The notes: generated by a model not told the origin, from the letters alone. A stretch of DNA of 64,000 bases from Arachidicoccus sp. BS20 (GCF_001659705.1 NZ_CP015971.1:2855029-2919028); one strand, 5' to 3'; numbered from the stretch's first letter, positions 53,203 through 63,251 are shown. Translations and numbers: made by a program.

Positions 53203-56200
53203 TTAAAAATTTACATCCAATCCAAAACCGTAATACAGCAGCGTAGGATAATTTCTTCCGCTGTTGGAACCACCGCTTGTGAGATTTCCGCTAAACTCTG
53301 TTGATTCCGGGTCGATGAATTTTGTTTTGGCAAGCGTTAATAAATTTTGTCCTGTAAAATACATTCTCAACTTTTCAATGCCCATGCTTTTGCTCCACTT
53401 CTCAGGAAGAGTATAACCGATTTGAATATTTTTTAAGCGCGCATAAGCAGCGTTAAACATATTCAGGTCGGAGCCTTTACGGAAATTATTGGTATTGGAA
53501 GAACTCCCGGAAACTGCAAGTCTCGGATATTTTGCATCAGGATTTGTGGGTGTCCAAAAATCTAACTGATGGTCAAAGATTACATAAGAATAATTCATGT
53601 GGAAAGGCTCGAGTAATTCGCCTCTTACATCCATCGTTCTTTGCCCTACACCTTGTATGAAGATATTCAGGTCAAAATTCTTCCAGCCCAAATCATAAGT
53701 AAGCCCGAATGTATAATGCGGGAAAGGTTCGCCAAGGACATATCGGTCATTATCATCGATAATGCCATCGCCGTTTTTGTCTTTATAACTAATATCTCCC
53801 GGTGCTACGTCCAGCCCCACAAACTTCGGCTTGTTTTGTATATCGTTCAGGTTCTGAAAATAACCGTCTCTTTTAAGTCCGACATAAGAGGCAATCGGCA
53901 AACCTTTGGCATACAAAATCTGTATTTCGTCAGCAGTCTGAATTCTATCCTGACCGTTTGCCATCTGCGTAATTTTGTTTCTTGTATCTGCAATATTGAA
54001 AGAAAGCGAATGACTGAATATGCTGCCTCTTGTGTTATAATTAACCGTAACTTCCCAGCCTTCATTTCGTACGGATGCAATATTGAAATCTACATTGCTG
54101 CCGCCGAATGTTCCCGGTAGGTTGGGCGTTTGCAGAATGTTCTTTGTGAGCTTGTGGAAATAGTCAAAATTTACACTTAACTTATTATGAAATGCACTTA
54201 CGTCTGCTCCAATGTTAAACGTGTGTGCGGTTTCCCATCGGATGTCAGGATTTGCCGTATTAAATCCGGTACCGGCAACAGGAGTATTGTTGAACCCATA
54301 AGCGTTGGAAAATACAAAATATGTTGTCTGGTACTGATAATTTCCTACATTCTGATTTCCCAATACACCATAAGAAGTGCGCAACTTAAGCATATCAATA
54401 TAATCGGCTATTTTCCCGTTTTTAAAAAAATCTTCTTTGCTGATAACCCATCCACCGGATACGGAAGGAAAATATCCCCAACGGTTATCTGCGGCAAATT
54501 TTGAAGAACCGTCTGCTCTGAAATCGCCTTCGAACAAATATTTTTCATCATAGGAATAACGAAGCCTACCGATGAAAGAATGCAGCGCATTTTCACTCGT
54601 TCCTTGTGGTGTAATCTGCTGATTGCCTACATTGGCATAAGTAGATGAATTGGGAAGATGCAAATCGGAAGATAACGTATCAAGCTGTACATGGTTTGAC
54701 TTTCCTGTGTATGATTCTGTTGTATAACCACCCATGATTAAAAAGTCGTGTTTGCCAATCGTTTTTGCATACTGAAGAATCAATTGTGTATTGAGCAATA
54801 TATTTTTAGAATTAAAATCGCCTGCGCTCGAACCTTGCGAATAACCGTAAACGCCCGCTGTGTCGCCACCTAAAGGTGTGCCTGCGCGGAAGAAAGGAAC
54901 GAAGTCTGTTTGCCAGTATTCATGATTGGCATCCAGCGTTCCGCCGAAAACACCTTTAAGCGTCAAGCCTTTGACAATTGTAAGGTCGCCGGTTATTGTT
55001 CCGAACAGGTTGTCATTATCGTACTTTCTGAAACCGCCGTCGTTCAAGATGCCTAAAGGATTGAATTGGGTTAATACATCATTAACCAAATACCTGCCTA
55101 AAGAATCTTGCATTTGGTAAAGCGGCGGCGTTCTTTCTGCATCTACAACAAGTGTTCCTGTACTATAAGAATGGTCTTTAATTTCATTCCTTGTATAAGC
55201 AATATTGGTAGAAAGTTTCAGTTGCTTATACTGTGTGGACAGATTCATGCGGTAATTGTAACGCTTTACGCCCTTTGCCGGACCAACGAAATTGCTGTTC
55301 TGCGCCATATAACCTGCGGAAACAAGATAGCTACTGTTGCCCGCACCACCACTGAGTGTAAGATTGTGATTTTGCTGGAGCGCATCTTTAAAAATTTCAT
55401 CCAAAAACCATTCATCGTCGCCTTTTTCTTTTTGGCTCTGGATATCTAAAGGACTGTATTGAATAGCTTGTCCTGAATTGCTTAGTGCCTGGTCTTTCAA
55501 CAACATATTTTCCCAACCCGGAACAGGCTTTACAAGAATATGTGGATGAATCAATGTAGCGATGCCGTTGTAGGTTAATGACGAACTTCCGGCTTTGCCT
55601 TGCTTGGTCGTAATCAAAATAACACCGTTTGCCGAACGAGAACCGTAAATAGCTGCTGCTCCGGCATCTTTCAATATGGAAACACTTGCGATATCATTTG
55701 GATTGATGTTATTAATATCGCCGCCAACAACTCCATCTATTACGACCAATGGCGAGTTGTCGCCTAACGTGCTTACACCTCTTAAATTAAGATTAACGGG
55801 CTGTCCGGGTTCAAAGCTCTTCTGTTGTATTATCAGGCTTGGCGCTGTTCCCTGCAAAGCTTGAGAAACGTTTGGAACTGCTCTTCCTTCAAATGCTTTG
55901 GATTTTACTACATCTACGCCGCCCGTAACACTTACGCTTTTTTGCGTTCCATAACCTACAACTACAACCTGTCCTAAATCGTTGGCAGAAGCAGTTGTGG
56001 TCATAGTTATTTCTACATATGTTTCAGCGTGGACATATTTTGTTTGGTCTTTGTAATTCAGATAACGGATAATCAGTGTATCTCCGTTGTTACTGATGTT
56101 GAGGGAAAATTTTCCATTGTTATCGGTAAGTGCACCGCGCCTACTACTTTTTATTTGGACACTTGCTCCGGCAAGAGGATGCCCTGCAGAATCCTTGACC

Positions 56201-56325
56201 AAACCTGTTAAGAGATGCTCCGTTTCCTGAGCATACAATGAAGATGACAAGCAACAGAAAACGACTGTCGCACATACTGATATAAAAATATTTTTCAGAT
56301 AGAAAACGGTGTTGTTCCTCATCAT
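53203..56325 (-). CDS. SusC/RagA TonB-linked outer-membrane receptor (PUL 2)
   Basis: A 1040-residue receptor. Signal peptide (to SSSLYAQ), carboxypeptidase-like domain (LLTGLVKDSAGHPLAGASVQIKS, ~40-115), plug with VVVVGYGTQKSVSVTGGVDVV, LNLRGVSTLGDNSPLVVIDGVVGGDINNINP and AAAIYGSRSANGVILITTKQG (~120-245), then the barrel ending in YPTLLYYGFGLDVNF. It has no STN domain, unlike the PUL 1 receptor, so it does not signal through FecR. It imports oligosaccharides with SusD. Met2 is an equally possible start. Confidence 0.95.
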   Translation of the reverse strand: MMRNNTVFYLKNIFISVCATVVFCCLSSSLYAQETEHLLTGLVKDSAGHPLAGASVQIKSSRRGALTDNNGKFSLNISNNGDTLIIRYLNYKDQTKYVHAETYVEITMTTTASANDLGQVVVVGYGTQKSVSVTGGVDVVKSKAFEGRAVPNVSQALQGTAPSLIIQQKSFEPGQPVNLNLRGVSTLGDNSPLVVIDGVVGGDINNINPNDIASVSILKDAGAAAIYGSRSANGVILITTKQGKAGSSSLTYNGIATLIHPHILVKPVPGWENMLLKDQALSNSGQAIQYSPLDIQSQKEKGDDEWFLDEIFKDALQQNHNLTLSGGAGNSSYLVSAGYMAQNSNFVGPAKGVKRYNYRMNLSTQYKQLKLSTNIAYTRNEIKDHSYSTGTLVVDAERTPPLYQMQDSLGRYLVNDVLTQFNPLGILNDGGFRKYDNDNLFGTITGDLTIVKGLTLKGVFGGTLDANHEYWQTDFVPFFRAGTPLGGDTAGVYGYSQGSSAGDFNSKNILLNTQLILQYAKTIGKHDFLIMGGYTTESYTGKSNHVQLDTLSSDLHLPNSSTYANVGNQQITPQGTSENALHSFIGRLRYSYDEKYLFEGDFRADGSSKFAADNRWGYFPSVSGGWVISKEDFFKNGKIADYIDMLKLRTSYGVLGNQNVGNYQYQTTYFVFSNAYGFNNTPVAGTGFNTANPDIRWETAHTFNIGADVSAFHNKLSVNFDYFHKLTKNILQTPNLPGTFGGSNVDFNIASVRNEGWEVTVNYNTRGSIFSHSLSFNIADTRNKITQMANGQDRIQTADEIQILYAKGLPIASYVGLKRDGYFQNLNDIQNKPKFVGLDVAPGDISYKDKNGDGIIDDNDRYVLGEPFPHYTFGLTYDLGWKNFDLNIFIQGVGQRTMDVRGELLEPFHMNYSYVIFDHQLDFWTPTNPDAKYPRLAVSGSSSNTNNFRKGSDLNMFNAAYARLKNIQIGYTLPEKWSKSMGIEKLRMYFTGQNLLTLAKTKFIDPESTEFSGNLTSGGSNSGRNYPTLLYYGFGLDVNF

Positions 56326-56351
56326 TTAAAATTCAATTGAACAAATAATTT

Positions 56352-56388
56352 TTAGCGATTGATTTCGAATGTATATATGTAACGCTAA
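56352..56388. promoter_or_regulatory. Inverted repeat TTAGCG...CGCTAA before PUL 2 susC
   Basis: TTAGCG (56352-56357) and CGCTAA (56383-56388) are inverted repeats separated by 25 AT-rich bases, 27-63 bases before the susC start. The same hexamer occurs at 58854 before the unassigned gene beside lacI. It might be an operator, but six-base matches are weak evidence. Confidence 0.25.
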
Positions 56389-56456
56389 CAATCATCAACC
56401 TCTATTCGCCATAAATTTTTTATTCAACCAAATACATGAAAACAAAACCGGCAATA

Positions 56457-57536
56457 TTATTTCGATTCCATTGCAGCAAACCTCGCAAGTATTTCAAGCA
56501 TTCCGCCCTGACCAACGAGATTAAGTAATTTTTCTTTTCCCATCAATCCGTTTGCGTTTTGATTGGTCTGCAAAGCATTGTCAAGACAAGCTTTGAACGC
56601 GTTGATGTATTGCTTGTCAGGATTGAAATCCAGTAATTGCTGATAAGCCCGCAGCAATACAGCATTAAACCAATAGTCGTCCCTGAATTTGCCGCTCCCA
56701 TAAAAATAATCTTTCGCTGCAAGCGCAATCCTATTGGCTTCTTTTAAGTATTTTTTGTTTTTGGTAATGTCATATAAAAGTATATTGGATTGCAGCATTG
56801 TTCCTGTGTTATAGGAGAATTGCCATGTGGCAACTTTGCCCGTTTGTACATTAAGATTGTCGTAATACAAACCATCGGATATTTGCAAATGTTTATTTAC
56901 CCATTTGTATAAAATCAATGCTGTATCCAAATAATTTTTGTTGTGTGTGGCTTTGTACAGCTTTAATGCCAATACAATTCCCGGTCCATTGCTGCAAGTA
57001 TTTTTTGTAGTTTTATCGCCTTCTTTCCAGTAAAGCCCGCCGCCGGAAACAGTATCATAACCTGTCATCATAAAGCGATAAATTTTCTCGCCGAAGTCGA
57101 GATAGAATTTGTCTTTTGTACGGAAGTATGCATCTATAGCCGTAAGTCCGAGCCATTGATTATCGTCATAATATCTGTCTTCCTTACCAAATTCTGACGG
57201 ATAAGAATCATAGCCCTGCGCGGGTGGCGCTGCATCAAAATATTTTTCAATAACTATAATATCTTTTTTCAACAAGCCTGCTGCAATGCCTGCATTTTCC
57301 ATCTCATTATCGGCTTGCCATAAAGCACCCATCGACCATAGAAATGCCACTTTGTGATTATTGGAATTAGTATCGGGCAGTTCTCTGTAATAGTTAATAT
57401 CGGGACGGTAGAAATATTGTTGAATTTTTTGTTCAAGTGCGCGCGCTGCATTGTCATATTTATGGGCTTGTGCATTTACTACATTTTGCGAATAACCTGC
57501 AAAAAGTAAGAAGATGAAAAAAATATGCTTCTTCAT
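56457..57536 (-). CDS. GH76 family alpha-1,6-mannanase-like enzyme, second copy (PUL 2)
   Basis: A 359-residue exported protein (signal to VVNAQA, no lipid Cys). GH76 features: WSMGALWQADNEMENAG, the catalytic Asp pair Asp124-Asp125 in RYYDDNQWLGLTAIDAYFRT, SGGGLYWKEGDKTTKNTCSNGPGIVLALKLYK and WQFSYNTGTMLQSNILLYD. It is the first gene of the PUL 2 run, 131 bases before susC. Being soluble while the other GH76 is a lipoprotein, the two may divide surface and periplasmic cutting. Confidence 0.92.
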   Translation of the reverse strand: MKKHIFFIFLLFAGYSQNVVNAQAHKYDNAARALEQKIQQYFYRPDINYYRELPDTNSNNHKVAFLWSMGALWQADNEMENAGIAAGLLKKDIIVIEKYFDAAPPAQGYDSYPSEFGKEDRYYDDNQWLGLTAIDAYFRTKDKFYLDFGEKIYRFMMTGYDTVSGGGLYWKEGDKTTKNTCSNGPGIVLALKLYKATHNKNYLDTALILYKWVNKHLQISDGLYYDNLNVQTGKVATWQFSYNTGTMLQSNILLYDITKNKKYLKEANRIALAAKDYFYGSGKFRDDYWFNAVLLRAYQQLLDFNPDKQYINAFKACLDNALQTNQNANGLMGKEKLLNLVGQGGMLEILARFAAMESK

Positions 57537-57763
57537 TGTGAAAATTAATGTGATTTAATAATGCTTATATACAAAAGAAAGTACACTTGCCGGGAGTTTA
57601 CCGCCATTTGTAATAAAAAAATTGAGGCAAAAGGTAAGGTGTTTTTTCCTTAATGGTACTTATGAGTAGATTAAATTGCAAGGAAAGATGTTTTTGTTAC
57701 AGAAAAAATTAAATTTATCCGCAGAATTACTTTTTATGTAAAAATTTATTGCCCGGAGTAGAT

Positions 57764-58786
57764 ATGCCAAAACGAATATCCATTAACGATATTGCCAAAG
57801 AGCTGAATGTAGCTATCAGCACCGTCTCTGCCGTGTTGAACGGCAAAGCCGAAGAACGCAGAATAAGTGCAGCAATGGCACAGCGCGTAATGGAACACGC
57901 GCGTAAAATCGGTTATAAGCCAAACATGGTCGCACGTAGCTTACGTACCGGAAAAAGCAATATCATCGGGATGCTGGTAGAGGATATTTCCGACCCGTTT
58001 TTTGCCAGCATCGCCAGATTGGTAGAAAAACGAGCAGCCGAGCACGATTATAAACTTTTCTATTCCAGTACCGAAAATAAGCCGTTTATTGCACGCAGCC
58101 TTATCCGTGCTTTCCGCGACAGGCAAGTAGATGGATATATTATTGCACCCACGCCGGAGATTGAAAAAGAAATAAACTTGCTTAAAAACGAAGGAGTGCC
58201 CTTGGTTTTGTTTGACCGTTATTTTCCCGAGGCAGAAACGAATTATGTGGTGGTTGATAATTTTGAAAGCTCCTATAAAGCAACAAAACATTTGATGGAT
58301 AACGGTTACAACAATATTGCCTTTGTAACGATTAAATCGAACCAAACTCAGATGGCTGACCGATTGAAAGGATATGAAGCGGCAATGACCGAAATGGGTT
58401 ATCCCACAGTGATGAAGAAGGTTGATTATTCTATGTCAGACAAAATTTTGTATGATAAAATCGAAGCCTTTTTAAAAGCCAATCCAAAAATTGATGCAGT
58501 GTTTTTCGCAACAAACTATCTTGCTGTAAACGGATTAAAGGTAATAAGAAATTTAAAGCTACAAATTCCTGAAAATATCGCCATGCTTGGCTTTGACGAT
58601 AATACGCATTTCAATTTATTCACACCGTCTATTTCCTCAGTTGCACAGCCGATAGAACAAATAGCATCGGAAATCGTACGGGTATTGATGAAAGATATGC
58701 TCGGCAATGCAAAAGAAATTTCAAAAGAACACATTGTATTGAACTGCGAACTGATTGTTAGAAATTCTTCGGGAAGATCTGTGTAA
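57764..58786 (+). CDS. LacI family transcriptional regulator
   Basis: The start is ATG 57764 (MPKRISINDIAKELN), preceded at 7-10 bases by GGAG, rather than the TTG at 57749; the product has 340 residues. The N-terminal LacI helix-turn-helix (ISINDIAKELNVAISTVSAVLNG, then hinge KIGYKPNMVARSLRTGKS) is followed by the periplasmic-binding-protein-like sensor (NIIGMLVEDISDPFFASI, GYIIAPTPE, GFDDNTHFNLFTPSISSVAQP). It is divergent from the GH76-PUL 2 operon, with 227 bases between, and upstream of the unassigned GH42-like gene. It likely represses one or both in response to a sugar. Confidence 0.95.
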   Translation: MPKRISINDIAKELNVAISTVSAVLNGKAEERRISAAMAQRVMEHARKIGYKPNMVARSLRTGKSNIIGMLVEDISDPFFASIARLVEKRAAEHDYKLFYSSTENKPFIARSLIRAFRDRQVDGYIIAPTPEIEKEINLLKNEGVPLVLFDRYFPEAETNYVVVDNFESSYKATKHLMDNGYNNIAFVTIKSNQTQMADRLKGYEAAMTEMGYPTVMKKVDYSMSDKILYDKIEAFLKANPKIDAVFFATNYLAVNGLKVIRNLKLQIPENIAMLGFDDNTHFNLFTPSISSVAQPIEQIASEIVRVLMKDMLGNAKEISKEHIVLNCELIVRNSSGRSV

Positions 58787-58918
58787 ATAGAATTAATTTA
58801 AACATCATGAAATGAGCTATAAGAACTTTTGCATACACAAAGCGATGATTATTTTAGCGAAACGGAGTTCGGCAAAGCCAATTCCATCTGACAATTAAAA
58901 ACAATAAAGAATAAACAG

Positions 58919-61102
58919 ATGAAACTCAAAGTGAAACAAATAACCGGAAGCGTTTTTTTAGCCGGATTAATTTTAAATACGCAGTCGTTATTTGCGCAAG
59001 CATTGAAAGATAAAACGTCCTTTCAGATAGCCGATGCATGGGATTCTGCGTATGACGTTCGTTCCGATGTTGTGATGGTTTACGGCGTTAATGATGCCGG
59101 CGGTCATTTTGAAGAACGCGTAAAAGGCTGGCGCAGCAAAGGTTATAACGTTCAGTTTATGACAGGTTCTGCATGGGGACAATACAAAGATTATTTTCTC
59201 GGACAATATGATGGAAAAAAACATTTTGACGAAGGTCAGCAAATGAAAAACGGCGATATCATCTGGCACGGCGAAAATGTGCCTTATGTAGTTCCGTCGC
59301 TCGATTATATACGCTATCTTGAAACGCATATTAAAAGAGCTATTGACGCCGGCGTTTCGGCTATTTATCTGGAAGAGCCCGAATTTTGGGCACGCAGTGG
59401 TTACAGTCCTGCATTTAAAGCAGAGTGGAAAAGTTATTACGGAACAGACTGGCAACCCGAAGACACGTCGCCCGAAGCTACTTATCTTGCATCAAAGCTG
59501 AAATACCATTTGTATTATCGTGCATTGGATTCATTGTTTACTTACGCGAAAACATACAGTAAAAGCAAAGGCTTGGACGTGAAATGTTACGTGCCTACGC
59601 ATTCATTGCTCAATTATTCTTCTTGGCAGATTGTAAGTCCCGAAGCAAGCCTTGCAGCATTAAAAAATGTGGATGGCTATATTGCACAGGTATGGACGGG
59701 AACTTCGCGCGAGCCGGTATATTTCAACGGCAGGAAGAAAGAACGCGTATTTGAAAATGCTTTTCTTGAATATGGTTCTATGGTTTCCATGACGGCGCCT
59801 ACCGGCAGACGCGTATATTTTCTCACAGACCCGATTGAAGACAGGGCACGCACCTGGGACGATTATAAGCGCAATTACCAGGCAACATTTACAGCTGAGC
59901 TAATGTATCCCATGGTTGACCATTTTGAAGTAATGCCATGGCCCAGCCGGATTTATTTGGGAAAATTTAAAATGGATAACAGCGACAAAAAGCAACCTAT
60001 TTTGCCCACATACGCTACACAGATGCAGGTAATGGTCAATTCGCTGAACAATATGCCTTTGTCCAAAAACGAGGTAAGCGGCAGTAAAGGTATTGGTGTA
60101 CTGGTTGCCAATTCAATGATGTTTCAAAGGTTTCCTACACATGCCGGTTACGACGACCCTCAATTGTCCAATTTTTACGGAATGGCAATGCCTTTGCTGG
60201 AAAGAGGTGTTCCCGTAAATATTGTTCACATGGAAAATCTTGGATATGAAAAAACATTGAAAAATATTAAGGTGCTTGTAATGAGCTATGCTAATCTAAA
60301 ACCTTTGTCGGCAGAAGAACATAGCGAACTTGCGGCTTGGGTAAAGAAAGGCGGTGTGTTACTGTATTACGGTCGTGATGACGACCCTTTTCAATCTGTA
60401 AAAGAATGGTGGAATACCAATGGCAATCATTACAAAACGGCGTCGGAAGATTTGTTTGCGAAGTTAGATGTTCATTACCAAAGCGGGAAAGAAGCTTATC
60501 CATCGGGCAAGGGGAAAGTGTACATTGTGCGGGAAGACCCGAAAGAATTAGTGTTGCAGCAAGGACACGACAGCGATTTTATTTCGTTGATAAAAAATGC
60601 TTACGAAAAAGATGCAAAAGCAGGCATGCTGCAATTCAAGAATAATTTTGTTTTACAGCGAGGCTCATACATTATTGCATCGGTATTGGCAGATGCTGCC
60701 GATAAAACACCGCTTGAATTGAAACAGCCTGTAATTGATTTGTTCGACCCCGAATTGCCCGTGTTGAATGCCAAAGAAATACTTCCGGGACAACAAGCTT
60801 TTCTGTATGATTTGAAAAATATCAACAGAAGAAAGCCTGCGGTTTTGGCAGCTGCCGCAAGAATTTACAATGAAAAAGCAGATTATAAAAACAGGTTTTA
60901 TACGTTCCGGGCAAAAAGCCCGTCGAATACGATTAATGCCATGCGTATTGTATTACCGCGAAAGCCGGAAAAAATATTTCTGACATTAAGCAATCAGGAA
61001 TCTTTGCAAGTGCGAAAAAGTACATGGGACGAAACGTCTCACACATTACTTTTAAAATTTGACAATTATAGTTCAGGTGTTGATGTAAAGATTCGCTGGT
61101 AA
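58919..61102 (+). CDS. Unassigned secreted GH42-like protein
   Basis: A 727-residue exported protein (signal to SLFAQA) not confidently matched to a named family. Residues ~40-370 look like a TIM barrel, with LDYIRYLETHIKRAIDAGVSAIYLEEPEFWARSGYS (acidic EEPEF after a strand), DVKCYVPTHS, GYIAQVWTGTSR and HFEVMPWPSRIY. Residues ~385-500 resemble the class I glutamine-amidotransferase-like trimerisation domain of GH42 (IGVLVANSMMFQRFP, IKVLVMSYANLKPLSAEEHSELAAWVKKGGVLLYY). A beta domain closes the chain. It sits 132 bases after lacI on the same strand. It is probably a glycosidase or a related non-catalytic protein; the substrate is unknown. Confidence 0.6.
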   Translation: MKLKVKQITGSVFLAGLILNTQSLFAQALKDKTSFQIADAWDSAYDVRSDVVMVYGVNDAGGHFEERVKGWRSKGYNVQFMTGSAWGQYKDYFLGQYDGKKHFDEGQQMKNGDIIWHGENVPYVVPSLDYIRYLETHIKRAIDAGVSAIYLEEPEFWARSGYSPAFKAEWKSYYGTDWQPEDTSPEATYLASKLKYHLYYRALDSLFTYAKTYSKSKGLDVKCYVPTHSLLNYSSWQIVSPEASLAALKNVDGYIAQVWTGTSREPVYFNGRKKERVFENAFLEYGSMVSMTAPTGRRVYFLTDPIEDRARTWDDYKRNYQATFTAELMYPMVDHFEVMPWPSRIYLGKFKMDNSDKKQPILPTYATQMQVMVNSLNNMPLSKNEVSGSKGIGVLVANSMMFQRFPTHAGYDDPQLSNFYGMAMPLLERGVPVNIVHMENLGYEKTLKNIKVLVMSYANLKPLSAEEHSELAAWVKKGGVLLYYGRDDDPFQSVKEWWNTNGNHYKTASEDLFAKLDVHYQSGKEAYPSGKGKVYIVREDPKELVLQQGHDSDFISLIKNAYEKDAKAGMLQFKNNFVLQRGSYIIASVLADAADKTPLELKQPVIDLFDPELPVLNAKEILPGQQAFLYDLKNINRRKPAVLAAAARIYNEKADYKNRFYTFRAKSPSNTINAMRIVLPRKPEKIFLTLSNQESLQVRKSTWDETSHTLLLKFDNYSSGVDVKIRW

Positions 61103-61115
61103 GTTTACAAATGCA

Positions 61116-61820
61116 TTATTGCTTTACATGGAATATAAAGCCAATGCCGTAAACATTATCAATGCTCACGGATTTTGATGCGCTTAAAAGTTTTCTCAAC
61201 CGGGAAATAAATACATCCAGACTGCGTCCGAGAAAGTAATCGTTTTCGCCCCAGAGTTGTAGTAGTATATCTTCTCTTTTCAGCACGCGGTTTGGATGTT
61301 TGCATAGATATTCCAGCAATTCTGCTTCGCGTTGTGTAAGAGAAGTCTGTTCTCTGTTGCCTACGGAGAGTTTAAGTAATTCTTTATACAATTTCAAATC
61401 GCCTGCGGAAATGACTTCTGCGAGCGACTCGGCAGATGCATTGTTAATATGGTTGCGTCTGATAATATTTTTGATTCTCAGAACAAGCTCATCAATGTCA
61501 AAAGGCTTGCTGATGTAATCGTCTGCACCTATTTTTAATCCGTGAATGCGGTCTTTCTTTTCGTTGCGCGCCGTGAGGAATAGAAATGGTACGGAATCGT
61601 TGATTTTCACAACTTTTTCTGCCAGGTTAAATCCGTCCATGCCGGGTAATTGAATGTCTATTATGAGAATATCGAAACCGGAAGGAGCGGTTTGAAAAGT
61701 TTCAAACGCTTTTGCTCCGTTAGTACGCCACAATACTTCAAAGTTCATAATTTCGAGATATTGCTTTACTACATTTCCAAGGTCTTCCTGGTCTTCAACA
61801 AATAATATTTTTTGCTTCAT
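61116..61820 (-). CDS. OmpR-type response regulator
   Basis: A 234-residue regulator. Receiver domain at residues 1-120 with the acidic pair in FVEDQED, the phospho-accepting Asp55 (IIDIQLPGMDGF), Thr in FLFLTARNEKKD and Lys in DYISKPFDIDEL. The C-terminal winged helix (~135-232) has LTQREAELLEYLCKHPNRVLKREDILLQLWG. It is encoded 6 bases after the histidine kinase, so the two form a standard pair. It converges with the GH42-like gene with a 13-base gap. Confidence 0.95.
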   Translation of the reverse strand: MKQKILFVEDQEDLGNVVKQYLEIMNFEVLWRTNGAKAFETFQTAPSGFDILIIDIQLPGMDGFNLAEKVVKINDSVPFLFLTARNEKKDRIHGLKIGADDYISKPFDIDELVLRIKNIIRRNHINNASAESLAEVISAGDLKLYKELLKLSVGNREQTSLTQREAELLEYLCKHPNRVLKREDILLQLWGENDYFLGRSLDVFISRLRKLLSASKSVSIDNVYGIGFIFHVKQ

Positions 61821-61826
61821 GATTTT

Positions 61827-63251
61827 TTATTCTTTTGGAATATAGATGATGAAAGTGCTGCCTACATTTTCCTCACTTTCCACTTTTATTTGCCAGCCAT
61901 GAACCCGGATGCATTGTTTTGTGTAAAACAGTCCGAGTCCAAGTCCGTTTACCTCTGCCGTTTCCTGGCTTTTGTTGCGGTAGAATTTTTCAAATATATG
62001 TGATAAAGTTTTTTTCGGCATACCAATGCCATTGTCGCGAATATTAATAATGATGTTTTTTTCGTCGGCAGATGCGCTCACTTCTATTGATTTCTCCGGT
62101 TTATTATTGTATTTAATTGCATTGTCAAAAATATTGAAAAGCATGGTTGTAAACCAAAACCTGTCGAGAACAATTTCCGGATTGATGCCATTTTTATTCA
62201 ACGAAATCAGAACGTTTTTGTCTGTTATGGTAAGGCGGTAGTCCAATAAAATTTCGTCCAGCAAATCACACAGCCGGTATTCTTTTTTGTCCTGCGTGGC
62301 TTTGCTCATTTTGGTAATATCAAGTACTTGGCTGAATAGAATCTTCAATCTGTTCGATTGCCGCTCAATAATTTTCGTAAGCGGTAGAATGTTTTCAAAA
62401 CTATTGTAAACTTTTTCGTTTTGCATGTTTTTGTTGGCAACAATAATAGTGGACAGCGGCGTGTTAAATTCATGTGTGATGCTGTTCACAAAATCGGACT
62501 GCATTTCGGCAAGCTTCTTTTGCTTCAGCCAGTTGCGATAAGTGAAAAAATAAATAAGTACAACGAGTATAACGGAAAATAAAGAAAGCCCAAATACGGG
62601 CAACATTTGGCGGAGAATATTTATGTAACGTTTGGGAGTATCTACATAGAGGCTAAAAGCCGTTGAATAAGAATAATTGGAAGGAGCTGTTATATTATAA
62701 GCCGTAACAAGGTTTTGAGCGTTTGGATTACTTAGTGTTCCATCGATGATAAGTCCCTGGGAAATTTGACTCTTTGCATCAATATATGGATTTGGAATAT
62801 TTGATTGATAAAGCGGAATGTAGTTTTTGTCTTTAAATGTAACACTGATGTTAGATACAACAAGCACATATTGAAGCTCTTTGCTTAAATGATTTTTTGT
62901 TATAATGCTATTGAACAGGCTGTCCATATTGCTATATAGTCGCAAATGTGTGAAAATTGTGTCACATAGCTTAGCTTTTAAATTGTTAAAGCCATTTTTG
63001 TCATTGGTGTACAGGTATTCCAATTCGTCGATATGGCGGTAGATAATACTATCAATAATGCTTTGTCCGCCCGGATATACTTTGTCGTTACGGATGCTTC
63101 TTGAATAACGGTCGTTTATTTGTCCTGCTTCTGAAAGAAAGTAACGGTCATTTTTCAATTTATAAGTATTATAAACTAAGAAAAATTGTACAAAGACCAA
63201 AATTATAAAGCTAAATATTGCAATTGTTTTATAAATGGTTATAGATTTCAA
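61827..63251 (-). CDS. Sensor histidine kinase
   Basis: A 474-residue membrane kinase. Transmembrane helices at ~10-27 and ~218-240 enclose a ~190-residue periplasmic sensor region with no recognised named domain. The HisKA dimerisation helix carries His260 in NSITHEFNTPLSTIIVANKN. The ATPase domain has the N-box FNIFDNAIKYN, the G1 box DNGIGMPKKTL and the G2 box GLGLGLFYTKQC. Its response regulator is encoded directly downstream. It is divergent from the third susC, 183 bases away, so it may regulate that gene. Confidence 0.94.
   Translation of the reverse strand: MKSITIYKTIAIFSFIILVFVQFFLVYNTYKLKNDRYFLSEAGQINDRYSRSIRNDKVYPGGQSIIDSIIYRHIDELEYLYTNDKNGFNNLKAKLCDTIFTHLRLYSNMDSLFNSIITKNHLSKELQYVLVVSNISVTFKDKNYIPLYQSNIPNPYIDAKSQISQGLIIDGTLSNPNAQNLVTAYNITAPSNYSYSTAFSLYVDTPKRYINILRQMLPVFGLSLFSVILVVLIYFFTYRNWLKQKKLAEMQSDFVNSITHEFNTPLSTIIVANKNMQNEKVYNSFENILPLTKIIERQSNRLKILFSQVLDITKMSKATQDKKEYRLCDLLDEILLDYRLTITDKNVLISLNKNGINPEIVLDRFWFTTMLFNIFDNAIKYNNKPEKSIEVSASADEKNIIINIRDNGIGMPKKTLSHIFEKFYRNKSQETAEVNGLGLGLFYTKQCIRVHGWQIKVESEENVGSTFIIYIPKE

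Noticed and set aside
53641-54120. 159-residue plus-strand frame opposite PUL 2 susC
   Set aside because: It lies inside a well-supported receptor gene and has no family features, like the other antisense frames in the PULs.
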